Below are positions 1-10,900 of a DNA stretch of 64,000 nt, one piece after another. A model generated the notes under the pieces. It was not told the DNA's origin, searched no databases, and saw only the letters and a list, made by a program, of their open reading frames with translations. This DNA comes from Tetrapyrgos nigripes. Its lineage: Eukaryota > Basidiomycota > Agaricomycetes > Agaricales > Campanellaceae. Numbering within the stretch: position 1 is the stretch's first letter; every line of letters starts with the position of its first letter. The position numbers and the translations under genes were made by a program. Location: the NCBI GenBank assembly GCA_013368315.1, contig JAACJM010000214.1, positions 1 to 64,000 on the forward strand, written 5' to 3'.

Positions 1-800
1 CCTTCAATCAACCCAACTTCCCACGTACCAAAAGTCGAAGAACGCCTCCAGAACTTGGAGACAGTTCGAGAAGAACTGAAAGCAAGCCTGGCAACGGCAG
101 CCGAACTAATGAAAGAGCAAAACAAGGACTACCGGAACGAAGGGGTGAAGTTTAAGGTTGGGGATAAAGTACTGCTGGATGGGAAGAATCTGAAAACGAC
201 GAGACCGAAAGCTAAGTTGGCAAATCGCCGTCATGGACCATTCGAAATCACTGACGTTATCAGTGAAGTCAATTATCGGCTCAAATTACCGAATGGCTGG
301 CGCATTCACCCAGTGTTCCACGCCTCACTCCTATCGCCCTACAAAGAAACCGAAGCCCACGGAGTGAACTACCCGGGAGAACCTGCCGAGCTACTACCCG
401 AAGACAACGAATATGACGTGGAAGCAATTCTCGATTCAAAACCAACGAGAAACCGACGGGAGTACAATACCTTGTCAAATGGCTGGATTACGCTGACTCG
501 GAAAATTCATGGGAACCAGCGTCGGGGTTGACGAAGGTGAAGGACATGATCGAAACCTTTCATCAACAACATCCAGATGCATATCGGCCCAAAAATCTGA
601 TACGTCCGGGAACAACGGTGCGTTCACTAGGCGTCGCCATGGAAGACATATGGCGAAGTACCCGAGTACTTCAGGCGAAAGCACAACTCCGAGGAGAAAC
701 ACTGTTACGAACCGTAGGCATCCTATGCCCGCCTTCACATCCCACTCGGCAATCGAACTCAGAATTCTGTCATCACTCGTCAATCGCATTCCCTCGTTAA
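1..800 (+). pseudogene. Ty3/gypsy integrase C-terminus plus chromodomain (frameshifted)
   Basis: The window opens inside a Ty3/gypsy pol gene. Read from base 1, the protein shows the integrase tail: a VGDKVLLD strand, GPFEI, and the HPVFHASLLSPY block that precedes the chromodomain in fungal chromoviruses. Near base 466 the homology leaves this frame. The chromodomain core (YLVKWLDYADSENSWEP) is read in the frame that stays open to base 800, so a small indel has disconnected it. In this family the chromodomain binds chromatin marks and targets integration. The catalytic core lies outside the window. The polypurine tract and LTR at 1480-1998 belong to the same element. The assignment is secure; the exact indel base is not. 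Confidence 0.85.
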
Positions 801-868
801 CGGCGTTTGCTGTCAAAACGGGGTAACTTGACCACCTATGCAAAATACCCTCCATACAGACAGACAAG

Positions 869-876
869 TATAAAAG
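869..876 (+). promoter_or_regulatory. TATA box upstream of the extra gypsy ORF
   Basis: A canonical TATAAAAG lies 88 bp upstream of the ATG at 964, in a stretch that codes for neither pol nor the next ORF. The position suits a separate RNA polymerase II promoter for the downstream ORF. Promoter activity is inferred, not shown. Confidence 0.5.
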
Positions 877-963
877 ACCCCTCTCTACAACGAAGAGGGA
901 CAAAACTCAACCACATCCTACCAACTTCACCAGACTCTCCTCTACTACACCTTTATCATTACC

Positions 964-1497
964 ATGTCAACCACTTCCTCCAGCAACACCATCGCAGACG
1001 GTGCGCTCCCAACCAACAGGGGACGCTGCAGCTACGGAACCCGCTCCGGACGTCGATGCAGATTGCCGAAACAACACACAGGACCTCACGTTGGGTGTCA
1101 ACGTTGCACGTGGGGAGGAGAGGATGGACCAGGACGGTGTAGATTAGGCAGGGGACATAAGGCCCGTTGTGTGGTACAATGGACGTCGCTACGTGCGGAA
1201 CACAGAGGGAATCTCGGATGGGGAGACGCCAGTATATGGGGGGCAAACAACGTTGTGCAGTGGGACACGAACGACAGTGAAGGAGGATGGGGAACGGCGA
1301 CCAACACAACAGAGTGGGGGAGCTTCGACTGGAACGACCCCAGATGGGAGATTGGGAACTACCCCACGGATTGGGACAAATACCGGCCGAGCCTGGGGGA
1401 TGTAGACAGACGACTCCGCAAGCAATGGGCGGAGCACTGGAAGACTAGCTGTCGAGCTCCGGTGAAAGCTCGTCCTAAAGAGGGGGTAATGTCATGA
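964..1497 (+). CDS. Accessory ORF in env position of a gypsy element, Cys/His-rich N-terminus
   Basis: A 177-residue ORF sits between the chromodomain and the 3' LTR, the place where some LTR elements carry an extra gene. Residues ~20-50 hold a Cys/His cluster (RCSYGTRSGRRCRL followed by GPHVGCQRC and another Cys) that could bind zinc. The middle is rich in Trp, Gly and Asp, and the tail is basic. No signal peptide or membrane segment is visible, so it is not envelope-like. The ATG has a reasonable context and a TATA box 88 bp upstream. The stop codon lies inside the first bases of the LTR. Function unknown; I do not recognise the family. It could also be a captured host fragment. Confidence 0.6.
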   Translation: MSTTSSSNTIADGALPTNRGRCSYGTRSGRRCRLPKQHTGPHVGCQRCTWGGEDGPGRCRLGRGHKARCVVQWTSLRAEHRGNLGWGDASIWGANNVVQWDTNDSEGGWGTATNTTEWGSFDWNDPRWEIGNYPTDWDKYRPSLGDVDRRLRKQWAEHWKTSCRAPVKARPKEGVMS

Positions 1498-1998
1498 ATC
1501 GTCTCCCGCCTATTCATTTCCCTTCTATTCTTTTTCCTTTACTACCGATTTCCCACTCTAACCCCATATACAACAACCATTTCTCATCATCGTCTATAGT
1601 TACCATCTCTCTAGATCTATGACTCATATTCCTATCTCCTCCGATTCCTATCTCCATGGACATTCTCACCATCAATCACTCCGTATGATCTAGTACCTTC
1701 ATCTATCCATATTTGACTCATTACTCTCTCGCTCTTGACATTTCCACATGATACCGTTCATTATTACTTACTCTTTCCCATCTGTTCATACTTTACTTAT
1801 ATACCTGTGATCTTTGTAACCTATTCCTTAGTTCGTTCACTTCGTCTCCGCTCCGTACTTCTACTACGCAGTGTAGAGCCTAGTCAGCCTACTTTCTCTT
1901 TATCTCTTTATCTCTCTTGACCAATCTATTCTCTTGTAAACCGGCTTTCTCGCATTGTGTGACTTGGGTGGTTATCGAGTGTATCGGCAACCTTGACA
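1490..1998 (+). repeat. LTR (3' LTR of the gypsy element at the window start)
   Basis: Starts TGTCATG and ends TTGACA, the inverted ends of this fungal gypsy family, and is preceded by a purine tract (GAGGGGGTAA). Its 3' half (from the GTTCACTTCGTCTCC block to TGTGTGACTTGGGTGG) is clearly homologous to the minus-strand LTR at 27605-28420. The partner 5' LTR is outside the window, so the target duplication cannot be checked. Confidence 0.85.
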
Positions 1999-2900
1999 CT
2001 TGTCTGCTGAAGGTTTTCAGTATGATGCTGGTGGCTCAGAATTGGATGAAAGATGAGTGTGTGAGGATGGACATAGTGCGGGGAGTGAAGACTAGGAGGC
2101 GGAGAGATATGGTTGAAAGAGTAGGAATGTAAGAGAACAAGGGGGAGGTTAATTCTCTTCAGAGACTTACTCTTTGAAAATATCAGGGTAGCAGTCGATT
2201 TCTATTTCTGGGTGTGGTGGGCTTGGGACTGAACCATCTGTTGGTGGAAAAGTCTGGACTCGGAGTGGTGAGCATCTGGATGGGGGATTTGTTAGTACTA
2301 TTGCGCGGATTGCGGGATGAAGGTTAGAATGAGAGCTGAAAGCTGATTGAAAGCCACTGGAATGCGGAAGAGCTGAGAGGAAGCACTGGCAACCTAGTCT
2401 CCCGTAGGCAGACTGACGATCCATAGGATGTATGTATATATATTGGCAACCAATTGTTTTGTAGGAGATTGTAGATTTATGAAATTGCGTTTGTGTAGCT
2501 ATCAGTCAAGTACTTATCATCCATAACTGAATGATGCCAATTTCCAGATGAGGGCTTGCAACATTCGGCATTCGCAAGATCCATCCCTTGATCCAGGATG
2601 AGAATGGTCATTGCCGGGTTGGCACATACTGAAAGAGACACAGGAATCAATGAACTGCTTGACTGCGTGACCGCGTTGTTCATTTTTCTTGTAGCCAGGG
2701 TTACCAATGTGCACCTCTATCTCCTCTCTCCTCACGTAGTGCTTGAACCCAAGTCCAACCCAAAACCTGCTGCTCCAAATGGAATCACACAGAAGCCATC
2801 CTTCCTCTAGCATAAGTACGTCGCTTTCATCTCTGTGATATCCCTTTTGAAGATGTGCTGAAAGGACCCATATCGTCAAGCCACTATTCACCTCGGGATG
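1999..2900. other. Unassigned host DNA between LTR and F-box gene
   Basis: Short open frames occur on both strands, but none has recognisable protein motifs or convincing splice partners. It may hold the 5' part of the F-box gene or its promoter. Confidence 0.3.
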
Positions 2901-3898
2901 GTTGACGCTTTGCTCCCTCCCATTAGCAAGCTTGGGCAGATGTGCTCGGAGAAATATTCCTGCATTACTGTGCGGAGGAGCACGAGGATTTCTGCTGATC
3001 CACAAACATCCTGCTGATATACTCGGTTTGGTTTGCATCTTGTGGAGGGATGTGACTCGGAGTAATCCTGCCCTTTGGTCTCACATCCATGTTTCGGGCA
3101 TTCCTATCCGCCTTAATAAACTACACCTCGCTCAAATGACTTTGACACGTTTCCCTCTCGGTGGATTTTGTCGCTCATAAATTCCGCACTGCGCGAACAG
3201 AGGGGTCCCTTTTGAAACAGTCTCTGGAACACAGTCGTAGATGGCAGACTGCTTACCTTGTACTTGATCAAATCGTATACCAGCTATCTAACGAGTTCCA
3301 CTGCCTTTCACTGGGAGTGGTATCGACAATCCTTCCTCATCTTCACAGCAGGAATTATTCCCGCATCTTCAAAAGCTTCATATCATCATCAGTTCTCTAT
3401 ATACTGATAGAGCCCAACTGTGACCTCTTCCTCTTCGACGTTCATTACTTCCAAAACTCCGTCAGTTCACAGTCAGCTGTCATAGTCTTACTTGTCCTTC
3501 TGAAGATTTCTACCGCTTGATGGTCAATCCCGAAATTACTTCTATTGAGGTCGTTGTCATGAGTTATGACCAGGGCCTCGTCGTCCTGAGCGAGCTCAGA
3601 TCTCTGCATCGACTTACCCTTCGAGAATATCACAGTAGCAGTCCCAACCATTCCACTCTAGGTCCAGATATCGTGTTCCATTCCTCCACTATTACTCATT
3701 TGACTATAAATGCCCACATCCATCTCAACACCAGCATCAAATTGACTCTATTCTCCCATCTTTTTCTTCCAAGTCTCATTTCACTTGAGTTATCGCAATG
3801 AAAGGGATGTGGGCCAACACTGTGCGTGACAAGTACGAGGCCACAGGTTTTCTCTTTACTGGACTCTGGAGTGGGAAGAAGCCAGATGAGGTGCAGAG

Positions 3899-4526
3899 TG
3901 TCATGAATCCCTTCATGCCTTCGCTTCTAGACCCTGTTCTTTGTTCACCTTTCATCATTCTTCTCCCTTCCATCATTCTTCTCCCTTCCATCATTCTTCT
4001 CCCTTCCATCATTCTTCTCCTTCCTTCCATCATTCTTCTCTTCCATCATTCTTCTCCTTCCATCATTCTTCTCCCTTCCATCATTCTTCTCCTTCCATCA
4101 TTCTTCTCCCTTCCATCATTTTTCGCTTCTTTGGTTCTAGATCATGTTCCTTGTACCTATGGCTTCCATCTTCTTTGATGCATCATTTCTCTGATTGACA
4201 GATCATATCTGTACCTGTTACACATATTGACATCACTTAGATACCTGATTATCATTCCTTGATTGTTTCCATCAGTACCTGCTGATCTAATCTTGTTCTC
4301 CTTCGCACTTTTGTATATATACTCCAGGGCTTTGTAGATAGTTCCTCAGTCTGTCCACTTCTGTCCCTCTGATCCACACTGCTCAGCATTGTCCTCAGTA
4401 CTATGTAGACTCTGGCCCAGTGCTGGCTTACTCATCTATACCATCTATTTGCCTTATTGCTTCGTCTTTGGTTCCTGTGTGGTGGCCTGAGAGGCATCCA
4501 GTCCCTATCTGAACCTGTTCTTGACA
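3899..4526 (+). repeat. Solo gypsy-type LTR nested in the F-box insertion
   Basis: Starts TGTCATGAATCC and ends TTCTTGACA, flanked by a perfect 5-bp duplication CAGAG (3894-3898 and 4527-4531). The related copy at 57094-57465 lacks this segment and reads straight from GTGCAGAG into GCCCAAAAC, giving the empty site. Length 628 bp; no internal element remains, so it is a solo LTR. Confidence 0.9.
3949..4121 (+). repeat. 18-bp minisatellite (TTCCATCATTCTTCTCCC) inside the solo LTR
   Basis: About nine to ten tandem copies, with occasional units a base or more shorter. Entirely inside the LTR at 3899-4526. It is pyrimidine-rich on this strand. Confidence 0.9.
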
Positions 4527-4611
4527 CAGAGGCCCAAAACTGGATGATAAGCAAACATATGAACTGTTGAGGAAAAGAGAGGAAAAAAGAAAAGAAAGCA
4601 AGCAATGAAGA

Positions 4612-4612
<1 letters not shown>

Positions 4613-4647
<35 letters not shown>
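4613..4647 (+). repeat. GA microsatellite
   Basis: A run of GA dinucleotides inside the dispersed insertion. The same place in the copy at 57094-57465 has only a short GA stretch, so the run expanded in this copy. Confidence 0.9.
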
Positions 4648-4651
<4 letters not shown>

Positions 4652-6186
4652 TAACGAAAAATGAAAGAGAGCAAAAGAGAAAGGAAAGCAATAAAAAAAG
4701 AACAAGACAAAGAAAAAAGACAATGAAATGAAAGATTAAGATTGGAAACTTTTGTTACCGGTCACAAAGATATTGAGACAAAGTCATTGTTTGGTCATGT
4801 TAAGAAATACAGGGGCTGCAGATATGGGCAGGAACTCAGAGGAAACCGGAAACAACAGCACGGGAGGAGACAGGATGAATATGCACTGCCACATGCGGAA
4901 ACGGAGTGTGAAGAACTCAGCCTCATTTCATTCGGCCTCGTAATTCGGGGTTTCGTTTTCACCAAACAGTTTAAACGATAACCATGTATGGTTATCACAG
5001 TCTTTCGCTACCATGATGCGAAACTCCCGTTGTAGGCTCAAATCCATTTTCCTTGACGAGGTGCAGATTACTTTGGAGGGTTTATTGGAGGTGTTGGATC
5101 ATATGCTGTATTCAACCCATCTCACGTTTTGCGAATTCTGCCATGGCCATGGCAGGAAGATGATGGATCCGGAGACAGAGAGAGATGCTGGTCGGGCGCT
5201 TTTTAGGATTTTAGGTCCCAATTTCGTTTTGAGTGGTGGTTCTCGAGATGGCGACTCAAACGCTGGGCGACTTCCAAACCTGACCGATCTCGACCTAAAG
5301 CTACATTCATTCCTAGATCCTTCGTTGATGGAGATTATATGTGACATGCTGGAGTATAGGACTGGTGCGTACCTTTTTCTATGATTGATACACAAATAAA
5401 CTGAGATTGCGATACTGACTAATCACAACTACTCGACTTCAACACCAAACTTTCAGGAAATCAGCCGGAAAGCCCAGTTTTAGCTACTCTCAAATATTTC
5501 CAATTCTATCCACATCTCTCTGCTACGCCTGATATCATCAACGGGACGGGTCCAGCTGCACAACGATTTGAAGAAATAGCAAAGCCACCTTTGGCTTTCT
5601 CTAGGAAAGCTTTCTTCTTGGATATACCTCTCGGCTCCGACAAAAACGAGGATATGGGCTCTGTCGGAGATGGAGATGAGGAGTCGGATGATAGTACCAA
5701 TGAAGATTCGGAGATTGATTCGGATGAGGACTCAGAGGATGGGTTGGAAGACTATCACGCTGAAAATGCAGCCAACGAGGGTGAGGATCAGGATCTCGAT
5801 ACCAACCTGCCCGGATACCCAATTGGAGGCGAATATTTACTCGCAAACCATCTAGGCTAGACGATAATTATAATGAGTCTTTTTGCTTCTTTTTCACTTC
5901 CATTCTCGATACTTCACATTCCCATTTTTCGATTGTAGTCTCAGAGTTGATTTTCTGTCAGTATGGCAGTCGTAGTATTAATGTTTTTGCATATTTAGGT
6001 CATCTTGAGCAAACCCGAGTTGTTACACAGAGTAGCCATGATAATTTTACTATGTACATACATACATGCCTTCGTTATACAAATACAAGTCCTATTGGTA
6101 CCTACAAATCCCATAAGAAATATCGAGCTATCCGTAAACAGTCCTACAATTTCAAGCTATCCAAGAAAAAATCCCTCAAACTCTCG

Positions 6187-7804
6187 CTAGATCTCCATAT
6201 AATCAAGCACCTCAAAATCCGTCTCCAGGCTCACATCAGCCTCATCCCCAAAGCACAAAGCCGACTCGGAAGCTCCTTCGAGTCCAAGTTCATCATGGTC
6301 ACTGGAACTACCATTGTCGACACTCCAATTCTCATAAAACCTCACGTCAGTAAGCGGCCGTCCTTCATCTACTATCCTCTGGAAAGGATTATCGATTCCC
6401 GTCGGGAGAAAGATGGTATTAGTATTTGGCCAATGAGCCGTTGACGTGACCAGGTTGACGTCGGAAGTCTGAGTCTGATCCGTGCCACCGCTACCATTCG
6501 TCGTAGAATCGGTACCGGAGTTGATGACGCGAGACGATACGATTGTAACGGTGTCTGGAGTCGTTGGTGGGGCGGGGCGCGATGTCTCAAAGCCGTGGGG
6601 CCCAGTATTGATGAACGATGAGGACGATGAGGAGGGGAATGATGGTGAAAAGAGAGATTCGAATGAGTCAATAGTGAATGGCCCTAATGGTGAGAAGGGC
6701 GATGTAGGAGAATCAGGGAGAGAAGGCTCCGAGGGTCCGGAAGAGTCCTCTTGATCAAGGTCAGCCGATTCCTCAGAGAGCACATCGTCTTCACCGTCGT
6801 ACAAAGACGAAGAGTCTGAGTAGGATCTCTTCAGGATTTTGAGGCCCTCAGGCGTAGGGGGATGATGCGGAAAGTTCTGAGTAAACGGCATCCGAGTCAG
6901 AAGAATTGACTATCAGACGAGAAAATGAGATGATACCCACATTGGAAAATAACCAATCCGCTAGTCTCGGTGCGTTCCTATCGACTGGTTCACTCGGTGA
7001 ACCCCTTGCCTCCCAGTCTTTAAGCGTATCCAGGAGATAGTCGATCATATTTTCCATGTCGTACCACTTTTGCTTCTTTGGTTTGACGGCTGGGGAAGTG
7101 GCCACCTGAGCAGAAGAGTCTGTCAGAGGAGTCGACGATCAGACGAGGATAAGGCACTCACCTCTTCGGTCAAATTATCCTCGGATTCGTCCTCATCCTC
7201 GAATTCATCCTCACTGTCCTCGTCACTCTCCTCGTGGCTATGTACGGCTAAGGGCAGGCCCGGGATGGCTCCAAAGAAGCTTCTCAAGTTTCCATATAGT
7301 TCTCGGGAATCAGAGCGAGGCGGCGACGAGACCGTCTCCGCTCGAAGTAACAAGGCAGGGATGGATAGAAGGCTATTTTCCTGGGTAGACGAATTAACTG
7401 TCAGAAAAATCACCGACCAGACAAATGCTCTGAGACTCACGTCGTCAGAGCTGCGGGTAGACGACCCATTCTTTGTTTTCAACAAACCGATGGTCAACAG
7501 TCAGAAAAGCCAGTGATCAGACGAGAACATGCGTGGTACTTACCTCGCCGTCATCCTCGTCAGCTTCGTCGTCACTGTCACCATCGCCCAACGAGAACCC
7601 AACAGGAGAAATACGAGAAGGGGTGGAAACCTGATTGGAAGAGTCAGTTTTACTACACGACAGCAGGAAGACGTTGCTCACCCTGGTAGAGGTAACCATA
7701 GACGAAGTTTCCTTACTGCCTATAAGACCAGCGAGGGGGGCATTATTGTTTTCCTTGTTTTGAGCCAGGCTTGTAACTTTGCGTGGGCTGTGACCAATGG
7801 ACAT
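6187..7804 (-). CDS. Hypothetical acidic Ser-rich protein, multi-exon
   Basis: A minus-strand host gene convergent with the F-box gene (about 330 bp between stops). Exons are separated by introns of ~40-60 bp with GT/AG ends, for example GTGAGTGCC to CTGCTCAG near 7160-7108. From the N-terminus: MSIGHSPRKV with an NKENNN (KEN-box-like) motif, short acidic exons (DGDSDDEADEDDGE), a long acidic stretch (~7245-7165), a WYDMENMIDYLLDTLKDW helix, and a Ser/Thr/Pro-rich acidic C-terminus ending EVLDYMEI. I chose the ATG at 7804; an in-frame ATG at 7939 is possible. I do not recognise the family. The acidic, Ser-rich make-up is consistent with a nuclear or regulatory protein, but that is inference. 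Confidence 0.55.
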
Positions 7805-7939
7805 TCTGTTGGAATTGGGAGAGGGAGAGCAGTATGTATGCGTCTCTGTGGAGGGCAGCCAGTAGGGAAGCCCTGGATAGCGCTCGACGTGGAAGGAGAG
7901 ACTAAAGAGAGATTTGCGCCACATAATAAACAAAACCAT

Positions 7940-10900
7940 CGTGCCGAGACCTGGCGGGAGAATACGTGGCTATCCATTATAAAGCATTTCCAAATTGGGA
8001 CTTGGGACTCTCGCCTGGACAACCCTGGGAATCAGTTGACATTGACATTGCATTGTTCTTCTATTGTCCTCCAAAACAAGAACAAGAACCTTCAGATCTG
8101 ATGTATTGTAATGATCCATCGATATCTTCTCTTGCGTCGCAAGGGGTTGGACCCTGGCACATCCCGTCAGGAAGCTAAAAAAGCATGCGCAAGGGATATT
8201 CAAGTTGGCGTTTGATTGGCGCTAATAACAGTGGGCGTAAATTTGGGACGCACGGATCTAGAACTACGCCAAGGAGAAGCAGCATTTCTATTTCTAGATG
8301 CCTGTGATTTAGAAACGAGTGAGGATTTTTAAAAAACCGTAGTATACCATGACATGACGCAAGGAGCAGCGGCGAATGAGGCAATGAAAGACGGAAAGAA
8401 AGCGACAAACGATGTTGAAGGGACTGGATCATGTAGTACTTGACCATTATCTGGTATGCACTATGACCATGATGTGTAACTGAGGGTAGGGCGAAGATAC
8501 AGACAGTGTCAGCATTTCGTCGAAAACGGGATGAAAAATGGCACAGAGATAATGTGGAAGTCATTTCATAAACGAAGAGAGGGTATGCAACGATTTACAT
8601 GGAACGAAAAATGTAGGGATTATAGATGAAACAGTGAAGAAAAAAAGTAGACGAAAAAAGGAAGAGGCTCTGCTATCAAGCCCTCCATCACAGACTAGCA
8701 CGCACCCAGGTGGACAATCGCGTCCGAGCCCGAATTAATAGCTGTTTACCTCTTTACTTCAGCCCTCTTCAACGATCTTCACTTTAAACACTCTCAGAAT
8801 CGTATTAGGTGTAAATAATCTTCGTCTTCTGTGACGCAAGAACGCAAGAACGCAAGAACGCAAGAACACTCAGACGGATCGCTGCGTCCAACAATGGGTT
8901 CAATTGGTCTCTGTAAAGATTGCGAATTATTAGTAAAGAGAACTACGTGTCAGTGGACGGGTCAAGAAACACTCACTCGTCCTTCAGGAGCAAAAAACCT
9001 GATGAATGGTATAGTATGTAGGCCAAACGCAGTCCACCGACTGATGGCGGGATAGCCTCCACCTCAGCACCAGGACTATCAACGATCATAGTGTATGTTC
9101 CCGAATCTGCCGAACAATCTTGTGCACACAATGTGAGTGGAGAGTAGGTAGCGAGGTAGGGAAAAACACGAGCTCACCGAGACCGAAGACGTCCCGCTTC
9201 CCAACACCCCACCAGCCTCGTTGCTTCCCTGTCCAGAGTCAAGCCAAGGACGATTACGATCACACTCCTGCCTCAGCAACGCAGCATGGCGTATCCAGCT
9301 TGCTACGGAGGGAGGAGGAGTAGCTGCTGCGGGTGGTGGGACGACTGGATGAAACTGGACGAACAGTCTATAAACACGGTTTCAACAAAGGTCAGAAAGT
9401 AGGAGCGAAGAAGAGGATTGCCTACTTTTCAATATTACACCATCTTCCGAGTTCCACACACGTCTTGGGGAAGAATTGTGTCTTTCTGCGTAGCCGGCCT
9501 CTCGTGGCCCACGCTTAGCCCCGTCCACTCTTCCGTGCCCACAACATCCAAATCCACAGCCTAGCTCACGTCCTCAATGCACTCCATCTCTTCCATCGCG
9601 ACCGGCGCCTGCCAGCACCCGCGACGACGATGCTGAGTATACACTGTACATGTGCACGAAAAGGGTTAACGGCAACGACCGCGATAGCTAGCACTCAGTG
9701 CACGAGAACGACGGAAGCGCGGGACGGAAAGAAGGCGATGAAGGGGTCGAAGGGGTCGGTAATGGTGATGATAATGGACTGACTATAGCCTATGTCATGA
9801 ATACAGGCTACAGCTGGGCTAGAAGAGAGAACGAGGTCAGCCTAGGAAACCAGGAGCGAAGAGCCCTCCCAAAACAAAATAAAACAGAAAGGAAATCAAA
9901 AAAAAAACTACTCACCTACTAATATCAACCATGTAATCCGCCTCTGGGTCTGGGTCTGGGTCGAGAGGTCCACGCTATCGTAATCACCGGTGCGGCCAGT
10001 ATTTCCGCCCAACTTATGGTCGCTGCATGATGAAGGGTATGAGCGATGAAACCATAGTTGAAGGTGAAAGACGACCGACTCATCCTATAGCTTCTGAGGA
10101 GAACCATACACGAATCCTACTCTTTTCATCCCATACCCTTCTCGTCCTCCTTCCTCGCTTACTTTTCCTCCCAACGCGTGCTCTCGGTGTCTAATTACCA
10201 CCGTGCTCATAGGAGCCCACAAACGTAACTCGTCGTTCATGCGACTTCGTGATCACAACTACGAAAAGACGGAGCATGGTCTACTCTCCGTTATGGGTTG
10301 ACGGCGGGTGAGGAGGTGACGGAGGTTTAGTGAAAGAGTGAACGATACGGACTCGTTTCACGCTTTGTGTCCTGAAAGACAGAAGGAAGTGGAGGTGGAA
10401 ATGGTCCAGGGAGAGTCCCGGCCGAGCGTAAAACGGCGATGTCAGAACAGGAGTAGGATGGAGAAACTGCGGCTGAGACTCACTATGTATGACGTTTCAT
10501 CCCGAGCCCGGCATGTACGACAAAGTCTTCCAAGTAAAACTCCAACACCACGTAACAATATAAAGTCAGAGACGACGGCTTTACCAGGGCCACTGACGAT
10601 GTCTATGGGATGGATCGGAGTAAAGAAGCAAGAAATTTGTGCTCGACACGGAATACACGGGGCAGTACTCTAGAGGGAGTGGAGGACCAGTGGTGGTTGA
10701 AGCGAAAGGGCTGGTCGGGTTAGCCTTAGGGTTAGGGTTCCAACGCGCACACTGTTTCCTCATACTCAGATCTATGCCACCATGTTCCTGCGAGCATTCC
10801 TCACTGGAGCAGCCCCACGCTACTCCAACGATAACACGCGGTCGACATTCTCGACTTCAAGGCCTGGTTCGTGGCAAGGAGACTGGACAAATGGCGTTGG

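Larger units (their letters stand above)
3800..4941 (+). mobile_element. Non-autonomous insertion in the F-box gene (copy 1 of a dispersed family)
   Basis: It begins GAAAGGGATGTGGGCC and ends ATTCGGCCTCGT, flanked by AAT at 3797-3799 and 4942-4944 (a 2-3 bp target duplication). Excision restores the host LRR frame. Copy 2 (12155-12506) has the same two ends, and copy 3 (57094-57465) shares the interior. Without the nested solo LTR it is about 509 bp. There is no clear terminal inverted repeat and no coding capacity. The superfamily is not assigned. Confidence 0.75.
2902..5860 (+). pseudogene. F-box/LRR protein gene, interrupted by a transposon
   Basis: An Agaricomycete F-box protein is recognisable. 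The F-box tail LGLVCILWRDVTRSNPALW lies at ~3025-3085, followed by the SRRWQTAYLVLD spacer and leucine-rich strands (SELRSLHRLTLRE, LPSLISLELSQ, LPNLTDLDLKLH). An intron at ~5366-5456 (GTGCGT...TTTCAG) joins the LRR part to an acidic Ser/Asp-rich tail ending at 5860. The upstream part (2902-3520) needs several frame changes or introns, so it is decayed or poorly modelled. At 3797-3799 the gene is broken by a 1.14-kb insertion; removing it with one AAT copy rejoins the leucine-rich frame perfectly (LELSQ to FGVSFSPN). Such proteins recruit substrates to SCF ubiquitin ligases. The true start is not determined. Confidence 0.7.

Noticed and set aside
3798..4198. Ile/Leu/Ser/Pro-rich frames resembling a secreted or membrane protein
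   Set aside because: They are translations of the 18-bp minisatellite inside the solo LTR.
4428..4723. Leu/Ser-rich minus-strand frames with apparent membrane helices
   Set aside because: They arise from the GA/TC microsatellite and purine-rich interior of the dispersed insertion; the copy at 57094 shows the same artefact.
3800..4941. Helitron interpretation of the dispersed insertion
   Set aside because: Ends are GAAAGGG and GGCCTCGT rather than TC and CTRR, no 3' hairpin is evident, and a 2-3 bp duplication is present.
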